This document shows positions 16,870-24,530 of a stretch of 58,916 bases of DNA, one piece after another. The position numbers and the translations under genes were made by a program. This DNA is from Vulcanimicrobiota bacterium (GTDB taxonomy: Bacteria; Vulcanimicrobiota; Xenobia; Xenobiales; JADMJV01), in the NCBI GenBank assembly GCA_017307785.1, contig JAFKGI010000046.1, positions 1 to 58,916 of the forward strand. Direction: 5' to 3'. A model generated the notes under the pieces. The model was not told the DNA's origin. It made no database searches and worked only from the letters and a program-made list of their open reading frames with translations. Within the stretch, counting starts at the first letter, position 1. Each line of letters starts with the position of its first letter.

Positions 16870-18098
16870 GCCGAACCCGGCTGCGTCTGCTCCTGCTCAA
16901 CCTGGCCGGGCTGCTGGCCCTGCTGTCGCTTGTTTGCATCGGGTCCTACAGTCTTGTGCGTCGCCAGTTGTACGAGCGTCTGCAGCAGGAGCTGCTCCTG
17001 ACGGCCCACGCGGTTACCTTCTCGGTCGAAAGGGAGTCCCACGGCGTCGACTTTCACGAGTCGATTTACCTGGCGGATCGGCCCCTTCAGATCGACTTGC
17101 GGGAGACTTGCACGGTCGAGTGGCTGGACGCTCAGGGCAAAGTGCTGGCCCAGCGGGGGGTCGTGCCCATGCCCTCGCAGGATTTGCGGGCCGAGCAGTA
17201 TTTCTACGGGCCGCTTTCCTGCAGCTACACCCTGCCCGCTCAAGAGAAAGGGCAGATCTACGGCTATGCAAGGGTGGCCCTGCCCCTGGCCCCTCTGCGC
17301 AAACAGCTTTCGGATCTACTCGGAATGCTGGTGCTCACCGGCACTCTTACCCTGGCGGCTGCCGCGGGCCTGGGCTGGTGGTGGACCGGTCGGAGCCTGC
17401 GGCCGCTGCAACTCGCCTATGACGATCTTTCGCTGTTCGCCGGCTCGGTCTCCCACGAACTTCGCAGTCCTCTGACGGCCATGCTGACCCAGTGCCAGAG
17501 TCTGCTACGCCACTTTGACCGGATCGAAAAGGAAGAAATTCGCGAGGGCCTGCAAGAGCTGAGCGAGTCCAGTTCGGACATGGCCCGTCTGGTCAATGAC
17601 CTGCTGATGCTGGCCCAGGCCCGCCGTCACCACTCCGACCTGCCCCTGGAACCTCAGTCGGTGGCCGAGGTGGTGGGGGAGGCCCGCGGGCAGATGGCTC
17701 CCACCAGCAAACAGGTCGATATCCAGGTGCAGTCGGACCCTCAGACCGTGCTGGCTCATCGTCCCTACCTGCTGCTGATTTTGCGCAATTTGCTGGAGAA
17801 TGCGGTCCAGTACAGCGATTCCGGAACCCGAGTCCAGGTGAGCTGGCAAGGGCGCGGCCGCCAACTGCAGATCACCGTCAGCGACCAGGGTGTGGGGCTC
17901 AGCGCCGAAGCCTGCGCCCGAGTCTTTGAACCCTTCTGGAGGGCCGACCGCTCGCGAGCCCGCCACGCCGGCGGCACCGGTCTGGGCCTGGCCATTGCTC
18001 ACAGCCTGGCTCAGGCCATGGGCGGTGAACTGAGCGTGACCAGCCAACCGGGCCAGGGCTCGCAGTTCCACATCTTGCTTCCCTTCACCAAGTCTTAA
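16860..18098 (+). CDS. Sensor histidine kinase, partner of the preceding regulator
   Basis: A 412-residue kinase with a GTG start inside the end of the regulator gene. TM1 is about 8-31, a periplasmic sensor of about 115 residues follows, and TM2 is about 153-175. A short linker with little HAMP character leads to HisKA with SVSHELRSPLTAML (His199). The HATPase domain has an N-box (NLLENAVQYS), a G1 box (DQGVGLS), an F-box (FEPFWRADRS) and a G2 box (GGTGLGLAIAHSLAQAMGG). The sensor has no recognised domain; it holds two Cys and several His residues. The PepSY proteins, PAP2 enzymes and pump under the shared box suggest a cue from the envelope or from metals or cationic compounds (inference). 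Confidence 0.93.
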   Translation: MSLSRTRLRLLLLNLAGLLALLSLVCIGSYSLVRRQLYERLQQELLLTAHAVTFSVERESHGVDFHESIYLADRPLQIDLRETCTVEWLDAQGKVLAQRGVVPMPSQDLRAEQYFYGPLSCSYTLPAQEKGQIYGYARVALPLAPLRKQLSDLLGMLVLTGTLTLAAAAGLGWWWTGRSLRPLQLAYDDLSLFAGSVSHELRSPLTAMLTQCQSLLRHFDRIEKEEIREGLQELSESSSDMARLVNDLLMLAQARRHHSDLPLEPQSVAEVVGEARGQMAPTSKQVDIQVQSDPQTVLAHRPYLLLILRNLLENAVQYSDSGTRVQVSWQGRGRQLQITVSDQGVGLSAEACARVFEPFWRADRSRARHAGGTGLGLAIAHSLAQAMGGELSVTSQPGQGSQFHILLPFTKS

Positions 18099-18116
18099 CC
18101 AAATCTGGACTAGCAT
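18084..18116 (+). promoter_or_regulatory. PhoB-like box and -10 for the second response regulator
   Basis: TTCACC (18084-18089), AAGTC, TTAACC (18095-18100), nine bases, CTAGCAT (18110-18116), six bases, ATG at 18123. It overlaps the 3' end of the kinase gene. The same architecture as the other four sites supports a leaderless transcript. Confidence 0.66.
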
Positions 18117-18122
18117 GCCTGG

Positions 18123-18794
18123 ATGCCAAGAAATCCCGTTCCGGTCCTGGTGGTGGAAGACGACCCCGAGTTCTCTTGCAGCCTGCGCGAACTGCTGGAG
18201 AATGCCAACTACGCGGTGGAGAACGTCGAGGATGGTCACCAGGCTTTGCTCCGATTGGGGCAAGGTCTACCCCAGGCGATTATCCTGGACTGGAATCTGC
18301 CGCGCCTTGGCGGAACCGCGGTTTTAGAATGGACCCGTCGGCGTTCGAGCATCCCGGTGCTGGTCATTTCCGGCAGTCCGCTGGAAAGCGTCTTCACCAA
18401 CGCCTTTGCCCTGGGAGCCGACGATTTTCTGAGCAAGCCCTTCTCCGGCCAGGAATTGCTGGTGCGCTTGAGCGTCCGTCTGGGGCAGGCCCAGCAACGC
18501 ATCCCGCCCCGAACCCAGCTGGGAAATCTGCTGGTCGATTGGGCTCGAGCCGAAGTCTACCGAGGTTCTCAGCCAGTGTTGCTGACCCCCCTGGAATTTC
18601 AGCTGTTGCAGGCTCTCTACCGGCATCGCGACCGGGTGCTTACGCGTCCCTGGCTGCTGGAAAACGTCTGGGGCCACGGGGAAGTCGGCGGGGATCGGCT
18701 CATCGACGCCAGCGTCAAGCGATTGCGCCGCAAGGTAGGCGCCCATATGATCCAGACGGTCCGCGGCCTTGGGTTTCGATTGGCCTTCCCGTGA
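18123..18794 (+). CDS. Second OmpR-family response regulator
   Basis: A 223-residue regulator with receiver pocket E12-D13-D14, phospho-acceptor D56 in IILDWNLPRL, S83 in VISGS and K105 (LSKPF). The C-terminal winged helix has LTPLEFQLLQALYRHRDRVL and ends SVKRLRRKVGAHMIQTVRGLGFRL. No kinase gene follows; the product may share the kinase encoded just upstream or be an orphan. The stop overlaps the GTG start of the second PAP2 gene (GTGA). Its own promoter contains the TTGACC-like pair. Confidence 0.92.
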   Translation: MPRNPVPVLVVEDDPEFSCSLRELLENANYAVENVEDGHQALLRLGQGLPQAIILDWNLPRLGGTAVLEWTRRRSSIPVLVISGSPLESVFTNAFALGADDFLSKPFSGQELLVRLSVRLGQAQQRIPPRTQLGNLLVDWARAEVYRGSQPVLLTPLEFQLLQALYRHRDRVLTRPWLLENVWGHGEVGGDRLIDASVKRLRRKVGAHMIQTVRGLGFRLAFP

Positions 18795-19405
18795 GGGGTT
18801 GGGGATGGCTGGCTCTGGTCAGCAGCCTGCTGGCCGCCGTGGCTTTCAGCGACATCGGGGAAGACCTGTCCGACCCCGGTTGGCCGGCTCTGGAACAGCG
18901 ATTGTCGGCACCGTTCTTGGCGCTGCGAGGGGCTCGCCTGAGCTGGTTGATGCTTCACTTGACCTGGTTGGGGAGCCAGCCTATGCTGGCCCTGGTGGTA
19001 ATCCTGGCTTGTTTCCTCCCGCAACTGACGCCCCGACTCGGGGACAAGCTGGGTCTGATCTTGACGACGCTGGGCACCAGCCTGCTCAATTTGGGCCTGA
19101 AGAGCTGGTTCGCCCGCGCCCGCCCCGGCCCCGAAGCTCTGCCTCTCTACGAGGAGCCCTATTATAGCTTTCCCTCCGGCCACGCCATGATTTCCCTGGT
19201 GGTCTATGGCTTTCTTGCCTACCTGCTGTGGCGCCGTCAGCGCTCCGCGGGATGGACACTGTTTTTGGCCAGCCTGGTGCTGATCATCTCGGCCACGCGG
19301 ATTTATCTGGGGGTACACTATCCGGGGGATGTGTTGGCCGGACTGGTGGCTGGCTGGCCCTGCCTGTGCCTGGGCATCTACGCTCATCGGCGGTGGCGTG
19401 CATAG
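18791..19405 (+). CDS. PAP2-family membrane phosphatase (second)
   Basis: A 204-residue membrane protein with the PAP2 signature: KSWFARARP, FPSGHAM and SATRIYLGVHYPGDVLAG, with catalytic His in PSGH and in GVHYPGD. The GTG at 18791 overlaps the regulator stop by four bases and yields a first TM helix (WLALVSSLLAAVAF); upstream open frame belongs to another reading frame of the regulator. Likely acts on undecaprenyl or other lipid phosphates in the outer leaflet of the inner membrane. Its coupling to a response regulator makes envelope modification its probable job. Confidence 0.88.
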   Translation: MRGWGWLALVSSLLAAVAFSDIGEDLSDPGWPALEQRLSAPFLALRGARLSWLMLHLTWLGSQPMLALVVILACFLPQLTPRLGDKLGLILTTLGTSLLNLGLKSWFARARPGPEALPLYEEPYYSFPSGHAMISLVVYGFLAYLLWRRQRSAGWTLFLASLVLIISATRIYLGVHYPGDVLAGLVAGWPCLCLGIYAHRRWRA

Positions 19406-19814
19406 TTGGCAAGCCTACGCCCTGGGCTCCGCCTTCTTCGCGGCCCTGACCGCTATTCTGGGCAAGCTGGGTGTGGCCGCGGTCAACTCCAATCTCGCCA
19501 CCTTCGTGCGCACTGTGGTCATTCTGCTGCTGACCGCCGCGGTCGTGACCTGGCAGCGCAAGTGGGATAGTTCCGGGCTCACCACCCGAACCGTGGTCTA
19601 CCTGGTGTTGTCCGGCCTGGCCACCGGACTGTCCTGGCTTTGCTACTACCGGGCTCTGCAGCTGGGCAAAGCTTCTCAGGTGGCTCCCGTCGACAAACTC
19701 AGCGTCGCCCTCTCGGTGCTGCTGGCCGTGGTCTTTCTCCACGAGCAGCTGACCTGGAAGTCGGCGCTGGGATGCCTGCTGATCTTGGCCGGCTCGCTGA
19801 TCATGGTTTTATAG
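19398..19814 (+). CDS. Half-size EamA/DMT-superfamily transporter
   Basis: A 138-residue membrane protein with a single EamA domain of five helices, the usual length for the small COG2510-type members, which pair as dimers. Visible features are the start WQAYALGSAFFAALTAILGK, the middle LSWLCYYRALQLGKASQVAP, the DKLSVALSVLLAVVFLHEQL element and the LGCLLILAGSLIMVL end. The GTG at 19398 overlaps the PAP2 stop by eight bases, so it is the last gene of the regulator-PAP2-EamA unit. Substrate is unknown; lipid-linked sugar or lipid transport would suit the context. Confidence 0.82.
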   Translation: MHSWQAYALGSAFFAALTAILGKLGVAAVNSNLATFVRTVVILLLTAAVVTWQRKWDSSGLTTRTVVYLVLSGLATGLSWLCYYRALQLGKASQVAPVDKLSVALSVLLAVVFLHEQLTWKSALGCLLILAGSLIMVL

Positions 19815-19895
19815 TGCTGGATCCAAGGGGGATTGGCTCGCGGGAGATAGAAACGATCCAGTAGAGCGGGTGGGAGTCCAAGCAAAGGCAGCTTT

Positions 19896-22109
19896 ATGTG
19901 GTATCCTACTACGGTGAAACCCTCTAGAAATCGGTCGAATCGGGCAATCGCGCTGATTGCGGTCTTATTTTTCAGCGTTTTGACGCTGATGTTCGTGGGT
20001 GCGGCCTTTGCCCTGGCGCCTTCCGGGTTCATGCGAGCCTCTCAGGACTGGGGAACGGCCGCCGCGGTGCGCGCCGCCCGCAGCGGACTGGACTGGGCCC
20101 GACTGCGCATCAGCGCCGACCCCCGCTGGAACGCTCAGACCGCCGCCACCTTCCAACAGGGAGGCCTGCGGGTCACCGAGGGCGATGGCCAGGTGACCGG
20201 ATGGCTGGAGGAAAACGGCGGCTGGACGCGCTTTCGAGTGCGCTTCAACTATCAGGACGGCGCCGCCAGTACGGCCCCCGAAAGCGATGGCCTGGACAAT
20301 CCCTCCACTGCCTGGAGCGACTTCCCCTACGTCAGTTGCAACAATCTGCTCGGACCCTCCAGCCGGCCCATTCCGGTGGCGGGTACCTCCAGCAATGCCT
20401 CCAGCGCCGGCCCCTGGACCTCTACTCAGATTACCCTCCCCTCCCACAGCCTGCTGTTGAGCGTGGAGGGAGCCTATGGCCGCAACGTGCTGATGTCTCG
20501 TCAGGTGCCGGTCGGCTTCCAGGGGGGTTTTCAGAAGAAAGTGGCTCAGGGGGTTCTGAAGTTTGGCTCCAGCCAGCCCATTCTGGAAGCCGTGACCATG
20601 GTGAACGGCGACCTGGACGTCAAAGTCAATCAGCCGCTGGCCCTCAACAGTCAGCCCGGTCAGGCGGCTCGCATCCGCACCAAGCAGAGCATCAATCTGA
20701 CCGGCGGTGCCACCTCCACTCAGGGCGAGATCCTGTATAAGCAGGGCCAGACTGTCAGCGGAACCATGACGGGAGTGCGAGTGGCGACCGACGGGAACTC
20801 CGGCTTCCTCAAAATCCCCGCTGACAAAGTCCGCCAGCCTGCCTCTCCCATTACCCTGTCCGCCGGCGTCTACGTCGTCAGCGGTACCACCACGCCTCAG
20901 ATCAATTACGTCAACATGTCGTATGCCGACTACGTGGCCTCCAATCCCCGCCCGGCCGGGACTCCTTTCACACCGCCCGCGGGCATGTCGCTCTCCGGGC
21001 CTAATACCGCTCCCTTGCCCAAGTTCACTCTGGCGGTCAATCGTGACGTGCAGGTGGGCCAAAGTGGCGGAGTCAGCGATTTTGCGCTGGTGCCGGACGG
21101 AGGGGCCGACCAGTCTTCCACTTACGGGGGAGTGACGCCTACACCGCCGGCCGCCACCGCCACCGTGAACTATGCCACCATCGCCGATTTCTATTTCGAC
21201 CGCTCCAGCGGTTCCAACTCCGCCGCGCTGACGGCGGCTCCCCAGGCCGATATTCTCCGGCTGGCCGAAGCACGGCTGCCCAGGATTGCTGCCAATGTCA
21301 CCCCTCCGGCGGGCGCCAGCCGGGCCGTCAGTTACAATCAGTACCGCCTGCCCAGCGGCGAACCGCTCTGGGTGCCGACCTCGATCGCCGGTTCGAGCCC
21401 CATCTATCTATGGATGAGTTCAAGTGGGGGCCAGTCCGGTGCGAATCAGGCCTTCACGACCTTCCTTCAGAGCGAAACCCACAGCCCCGAGTTCCAGGCG
21501 CTGACCGCTACCGCCGCCGTCGACATGAACGCGGCCCTCAACGCTCGCAGTGGTGGGAGCAACAGCGGCAACTCGGCCAACCCCAATGGTCTCAAGCCCA
21601 AGGACGTGGAGCTGCAGTTGAACGGCGGCGCCTCCGGCATCTCCTTTGCCAACGATGGTTCCATCACCATCGGCACGCAGATCAAGGGCGTCAGCTCGGC
21701 TCTGGTGAGCAAGGCCAACATCGCCTTGATCGGCACCAGCACCGACTTGAACTCCTCGCCCGGCACCCAGCTGGGACTCAATCTGTATGCTCAGGGAAAC
21801 ATTACCATCGATGCTTTCCAGTTAGACAGCACGGGCGGGCAATTCCGCTCCTTCAATCTGGCCGGTATCGTCTACGCCTGGAACGACGTCAACGTGCTGA
21901 TGGGCAATTCCAGTGGGGGAGGTTCCTTCAGTCTGAAAGGCGGACTGGTGGCCTACGGCGGGGACCCCTCCACCACGGCCGTGGCCGGCCAGGGAAAGGC
22001 CACGCTGCAGGCGGCGGCCATGTCGCTCACCTATGATCCATCCTATATGGCCGATTTGTTGTCCTCCGGGCCCTTCGACCTGGACATTCAGTCATGGCAC
22101 GAATTCTAA
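19896..22109 (+). CDS. Very large PilX/GspK-like minor pseudopilin (set I, first)
   Basis: A 737-residue protein with a basic N-terminus, one TM helix (AIALIAVLFFSVLTLMFVGA, about 17-36) and a long extracytoplasmic part. The TM helix begins like a prepilin but has no Glu at position 5, a feature of GspK/PilX-type tip subunits. The middle is rich in short beta-strand repeats around VNGDLDVKVNQPLAL and INLTGGATSTQGEIL. The C-terminal module, GIVYAWNDVNVLMGN with LKGGLVAYGG and YDPSYMADLL, recurs in the other two large pseudopilins on the plus strand. It overlaps the next pilin gene by 16 bases. Probably a pilus-tip or secretion-tip protein displayed outside the cell (inference). Confidence 0.75.
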   Translation: MWYPTTVKPSRNRSNRAIALIAVLFFSVLTLMFVGAAFALAPSGFMRASQDWGTAAAVRAARSGLDWARLRISADPRWNAQTAATFQQGGLRVTEGDGQVTGWLEENGGWTRFRVRFNYQDGAASTAPESDGLDNPSTAWSDFPYVSCNNLLGPSSRPIPVAGTSSNASSAGPWTSTQITLPSHSLLLSVEGAYGRNVLMSRQVPVGFQGGFQKKVAQGVLKFGSSQPILEAVTMVNGDLDVKVNQPLALNSQPGQAARIRTKQSINLTGGATSTQGEILYKQGQTVSGTMTGVRVATDGNSGFLKIPADKVRQPASPITLSAGVYVVSGTTTPQINYVNMSYADYVASNPRPAGTPFTPPAGMSLSGPNTAPLPKFTLAVNRDVQVGQSGGVSDFALVPDGGADQSSTYGGVTPTPPAATATVNYATIADFYFDRSSGSNSAALTAAPQADILRLAEARLPRIAANVTPPAGASRAVSYNQYRLPSGEPLWVPTSIAGSSPIYLWMSSSGGQSGANQAFTTFLQSETHSPEFQALTATAAVDMNAALNARSGGSNSGNSANPNGLKPKDVELQLNGGASGISFANDGSITIGTQIKGVSSALVSKANIALIGTSTDLNSSPGTQLGLNLYAQGNITIDAFQLDSTGGQFRSFNLAGIVYAWNDVNVLMGNSSGGGSFSLKGGLVAYGGDPSTTAVAGQGKATLQAAAMSLTYDPSYMADLLSSGPFDLDIQSWHEF

Positions 22110-22507
22110 GGCGCGGTCTGACCCTGGCGGAAGTCATCCTTTCGGTCGGCTTCTGCGCGGTGGCGCTGTTGACCGTGATCGCACTGGGTATTTCGGCGCA
22201 GCGCGGCATGCAAAAATCGAGTGACTCGGTGGTGGCTCAGAGCTATGCCGGGGACGTGCTGGAGCAGTTCCTCTACGACCTTCCAGCCTCCACCGACAGC
22301 TTCTGGGCGCAGGCGGCCTTCGCGTCGCCCTACATGCAGGACGAGGCGACTCTGGGCAGCAAGACGTATCGGGCAAAGTTGTGGCTGACGCCGGGCTCCG
22401 GAGCCTTGAGCGGACTGCTGACCTGCTCGGTCAATGTGACCTGGGATGGTCAGGCCGGTCAGGGACGCCAACTGGTGAACATCAATCGGATTGTTTATGC
22501 GCCGTAG
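22094..22507 (+). CDS. Minor pseudopilin, PilV/GspI-like (set I)
   Basis: A 137-residue protein with a class III signal MARILRRG, then LTLAEVILSVGF: cleavage after Gly8 with Glu at +5 is expected. A TM helix is followed by a small C-terminal domain with beta-strands (TYRAKLWLTP, LLTCSVNVTWDG). Position between the large pseudopilin and a W/J-like pseudopilin, with overlaps on both sides, matches minor-pilin operons of type IV pili and type II secretion. Processing needs a prepilin peptidase encoded elsewhere. Confidence 0.83.
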   Translation: MARILRRGLTLAEVILSVGFCAVALLTVIALGISAQRGMQKSSDSVVAQSYAGDVLEQFLYDLPASTDSFWAQAAFASPYMQDEATLGSKTYRAKLWLTPGSGALSGLLTCSVNVTWDGQAGQGRQLVNINRIVYAP

Positions 22508-23228
22508 GACCGGCTTCACGGTGGTGGAGCTGATGATTTCGCTGTCAATTTTTGCCCTCATGTCGATGGTCTTTTTGATCGTCCTGAGGAACGTGACCGA
22601 CCTCTGGCGCAAGGCCGACGCCAAAGACGACGTCATCCGCTCGCTCATCAAGGCGCGTAGTTCGCTGAGCCGTGACCTGCTCAACGCGTCTTCGCGGGCC
22701 ACTCAGGTCGGAGTCGCCAATGTCGGCCCGCACGGCGGACCCGGGTTCGACGGAGCCGCCCTGAGCTTCCTCAGCAGTGATCGGGGTAACAACGACCCGG
22801 ACTGGCTGGTCGACGGCGATGGCCACGCCACCCCGCAGGCCCAGGTTACTTATTACCTGGTGGTGCCCAACGTTCCTTATCCCAATGGAGCTTCGGTATC
22901 GGGTGGAGCCGCTGACTCCAACGGCTATGAACAGCAGAACCCCTACAAGTGGCTGGTGCGACGTCTCGACCCGGCTTCTGGCTTCAATAGCGCCTGGACC
23001 AGCTGGCTGGTTCAGCCAACCTCCCCGAATCTGGGGGCCGGCCAGAAGGTGGTGGCCGAGAATCTGCTGGGCTTCCGAGTGTTGCGCACCGGCCCGCTCT
23101 GGTCTTTCGAGTTGAGCGCGGTGGCCCTCAAGGATGCCCGCAAGCGTCTGGCTCTGGGCACGGTTCCTCTGGCCCACTCCAGCTTTACCGTGACCGAGCG
23201 ATTCAGCCTGCGCACCAACAACCCCTGA
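22497..23228 (+). CDS. Minor pseudopilin, PilW/GspJ-like (set I)
   Basis: A 243-residue protein starting MRRRTG then FTVVELMISLSIF: the class III signal has Gly at -1 and Glu at +5. A long helix (DLWRKADAKDDVIRSLIKA) and a beta-rich C-terminal part with YYLVVPNVPYP and WLVRRLDP follow, as in PilW/GspJ proteins. The ATG at 22497 overlaps the previous gene; a TTG six bases earlier is less likely. Confidence 0.8.
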   Translation: MRRRTGFTVVELMISLSIFALMSMVFLIVLRNVTDLWRKADAKDDVIRSLIKARSSLSRDLLNASSRATQVGVANVGPHGGPGFDGAALSFLSSDRGNNDPDWLVDGDGHATPQAQVTYYLVVPNVPYPNGASVSGGAADSNGYEQQNPYKWLVRRLDPASGFNSAWTSWLVQPTSPNLGAGQKVVAENLLGFRVLRTGPLWSFELSAVALKDARKRLALGTVPLAHSSFTVTERFSLRTNNP

Positions 23229-23305
23229 GCGTTTGTCACAAATCTGTCTCGGTTTGACAGCATAACTGGGAAGGCATCCGGGCGGTGCGGGGCAAATACC
23301 TTGTC

Positions 23306-23776
23306 ATGAGACGGGGTTTCTCTTTGGCTGAATTGATTCTCTGTCTCGGCATTCTGGCGATTTCGCTGGTGTTTCTCACCAGCTTCTTCATCAGCCTCTA
23401 TCGCGCCACCGACAAATCGGGGAATACCGCCATCGGAACGCGGGCGGCCGAAACGGTGATCAACCAGCAACTCCACGACATCTACAAAGGCAGCCATCCC
23501 ACTCTGACCAAGTCCAGCTTCTTTGCGGCCGACGCTGCTCCCGGCTTGAGTGGCAGTCTGCAGCTAGGTCAGACCGAATTTCAGTATCAGATGGACTACT
23601 CTACCGTTCAAAGCAGTTCGGGCGGGTCGCTGGGAGCTTCTCTGGCGGGCAACCGTGTCAAAATGGTGACGGTTCGTTGCTGGTGGTGGGGGGCTAACGC
23701 GGGTTCCCAGCGAGCCGGCCAGGGACGTCTTTCGGTCGAGCTCCATCGCCTGGTCAATGAGAATGATGAGTTCTAG
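23306..23776 (+). CDS. Minor pseudopilin, PilV-like (set I, second)
   Basis: A 156-residue protein beginning MRRG then FSLAELILCLGILAISL, a canonical prepilin cleavage site (Gly -1, Glu +5). After the helix comes a small domain with FQYQMDYSTV and MVTVRCWWWGAN strands. A GTG at 23285 could add seven residues, but the ATG gives the standard short leader. It overlaps the next gene by 20 bases. A 77-base gap separates it from the previous pilin gene, so a second promoter is possible here. Confidence 0.8.
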   Translation: MRRGFSLAELILCLGILAISLVFLTSFFISLYRATDKSGNTAIGTRAAETVINQQLHDIYKGSHPTLTKSSFFAADAAPGLSGSLQLGQTEFQYQMDYSTVQSSSGGSLGASLAGNRVKMVTVRCWWWGANAGSQRAGQGRLSVELHRLVNENDEF

Positions 23777-24530
23777 GCGCGCCTTCTCTTTGCCCGAGAT
23801 GATGTTGGTGTTGACCCTTTTTAGCCTGGCGTCGACTTTGATCTTTCACTTGTTGAGCGATGGATTCCGTAAGTTTCGGGCGGTGAATTCGAAGAACGAT
23901 ACCCAGCAGCGGATGTCCAAAGCGCTCAGCTGGCTGCAGCGGGACCTGGAAAAGGCGGACTCCGACCAGATTGGATGCAAACGGATCTCAGCGCCAGGAA
24001 ACGGGGACGTGATCTGGTTTCTTTCCGCTGAGGACCCGACTCAGACCAACCCCGACCTGCGGTTTATCCGCGACCCGGCCAGCGGTATGCCGCGCTGGCA
24101 GCGACACGTCATCTATTATCTGATTCGACCTTCCAACTACCCGAAGGTGTCCGGCGGTTACACCGCCGCCACCGACAGCGATCCGCGCGCCGATTATTTC
24201 GCGCCGCACAAGCTTCTCATTCGCAAGATCGTGAATCGTCCAGGTGACCCGGAAAAGCTGATGACAGCGGCGCAAGTCGACGCTTTTGTGACCGCGCCGG
24301 CCGATCAGAATCTGGCCGGACTATCCAGCGAGCCTCAGGTGGAAGCCTGCAAGCTGGTCGCCGATGGCTTGCTTTCTCTCGAAGCCACACGCTATGATCG
24401 GACGTTAGAGGTCGACCTGCGCGCGGTTCACCTGGAACGAGCCAATGCGGCCCTGGCGACCGGTGGCGTATCCTTGAAAACGAGCCCCTACACGGAAAAT
24501 CAACGACTACGGGTGGTGTTGAAGAGATGA
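23757..24530 (+). CDS. Minor pseudopilin, PilW/GspJ-like, with Ala at the cleavage site (set I)
   Basis: A 257-residue protein beginning MRMMSSRRA then FSLPEMMLVLTLF. Glu at +5 is kept but the residue before the cleavage site is Ala, where prepilin peptidases normally need Gly. The rest (KALSWLQRDLEKADSDQIG helix, IWFLSAEDP, VIYYLIRPSNYP, LLIRKIVN) closely follows the preceding W/J-like gene, so the two are probably paralogues. The stop overlaps the next gene start by four bases. Confidence 0.78.
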   Translation: MRMMSSRRAFSLPEMMLVLTLFSLASTLIFHLLSDGFRKFRAVNSKNDTQQRMSKALSWLQRDLEKADSDQIGCKRISAPGNGDVIWFLSAEDPTQTNPDLRFIRDPASGMPRWQRHVIYYLIRPSNYPKVSGGYTAATDSDPRADYFAPHKLLIRKIVNRPGDPEKLMTAAQVDAFVTAPADQNLAGLSSEPQVEACKLVADGLLSLEATRYDRTLEVDLRAVHLERANAALATGGVSLKTSPYTENQRLRVVLKR

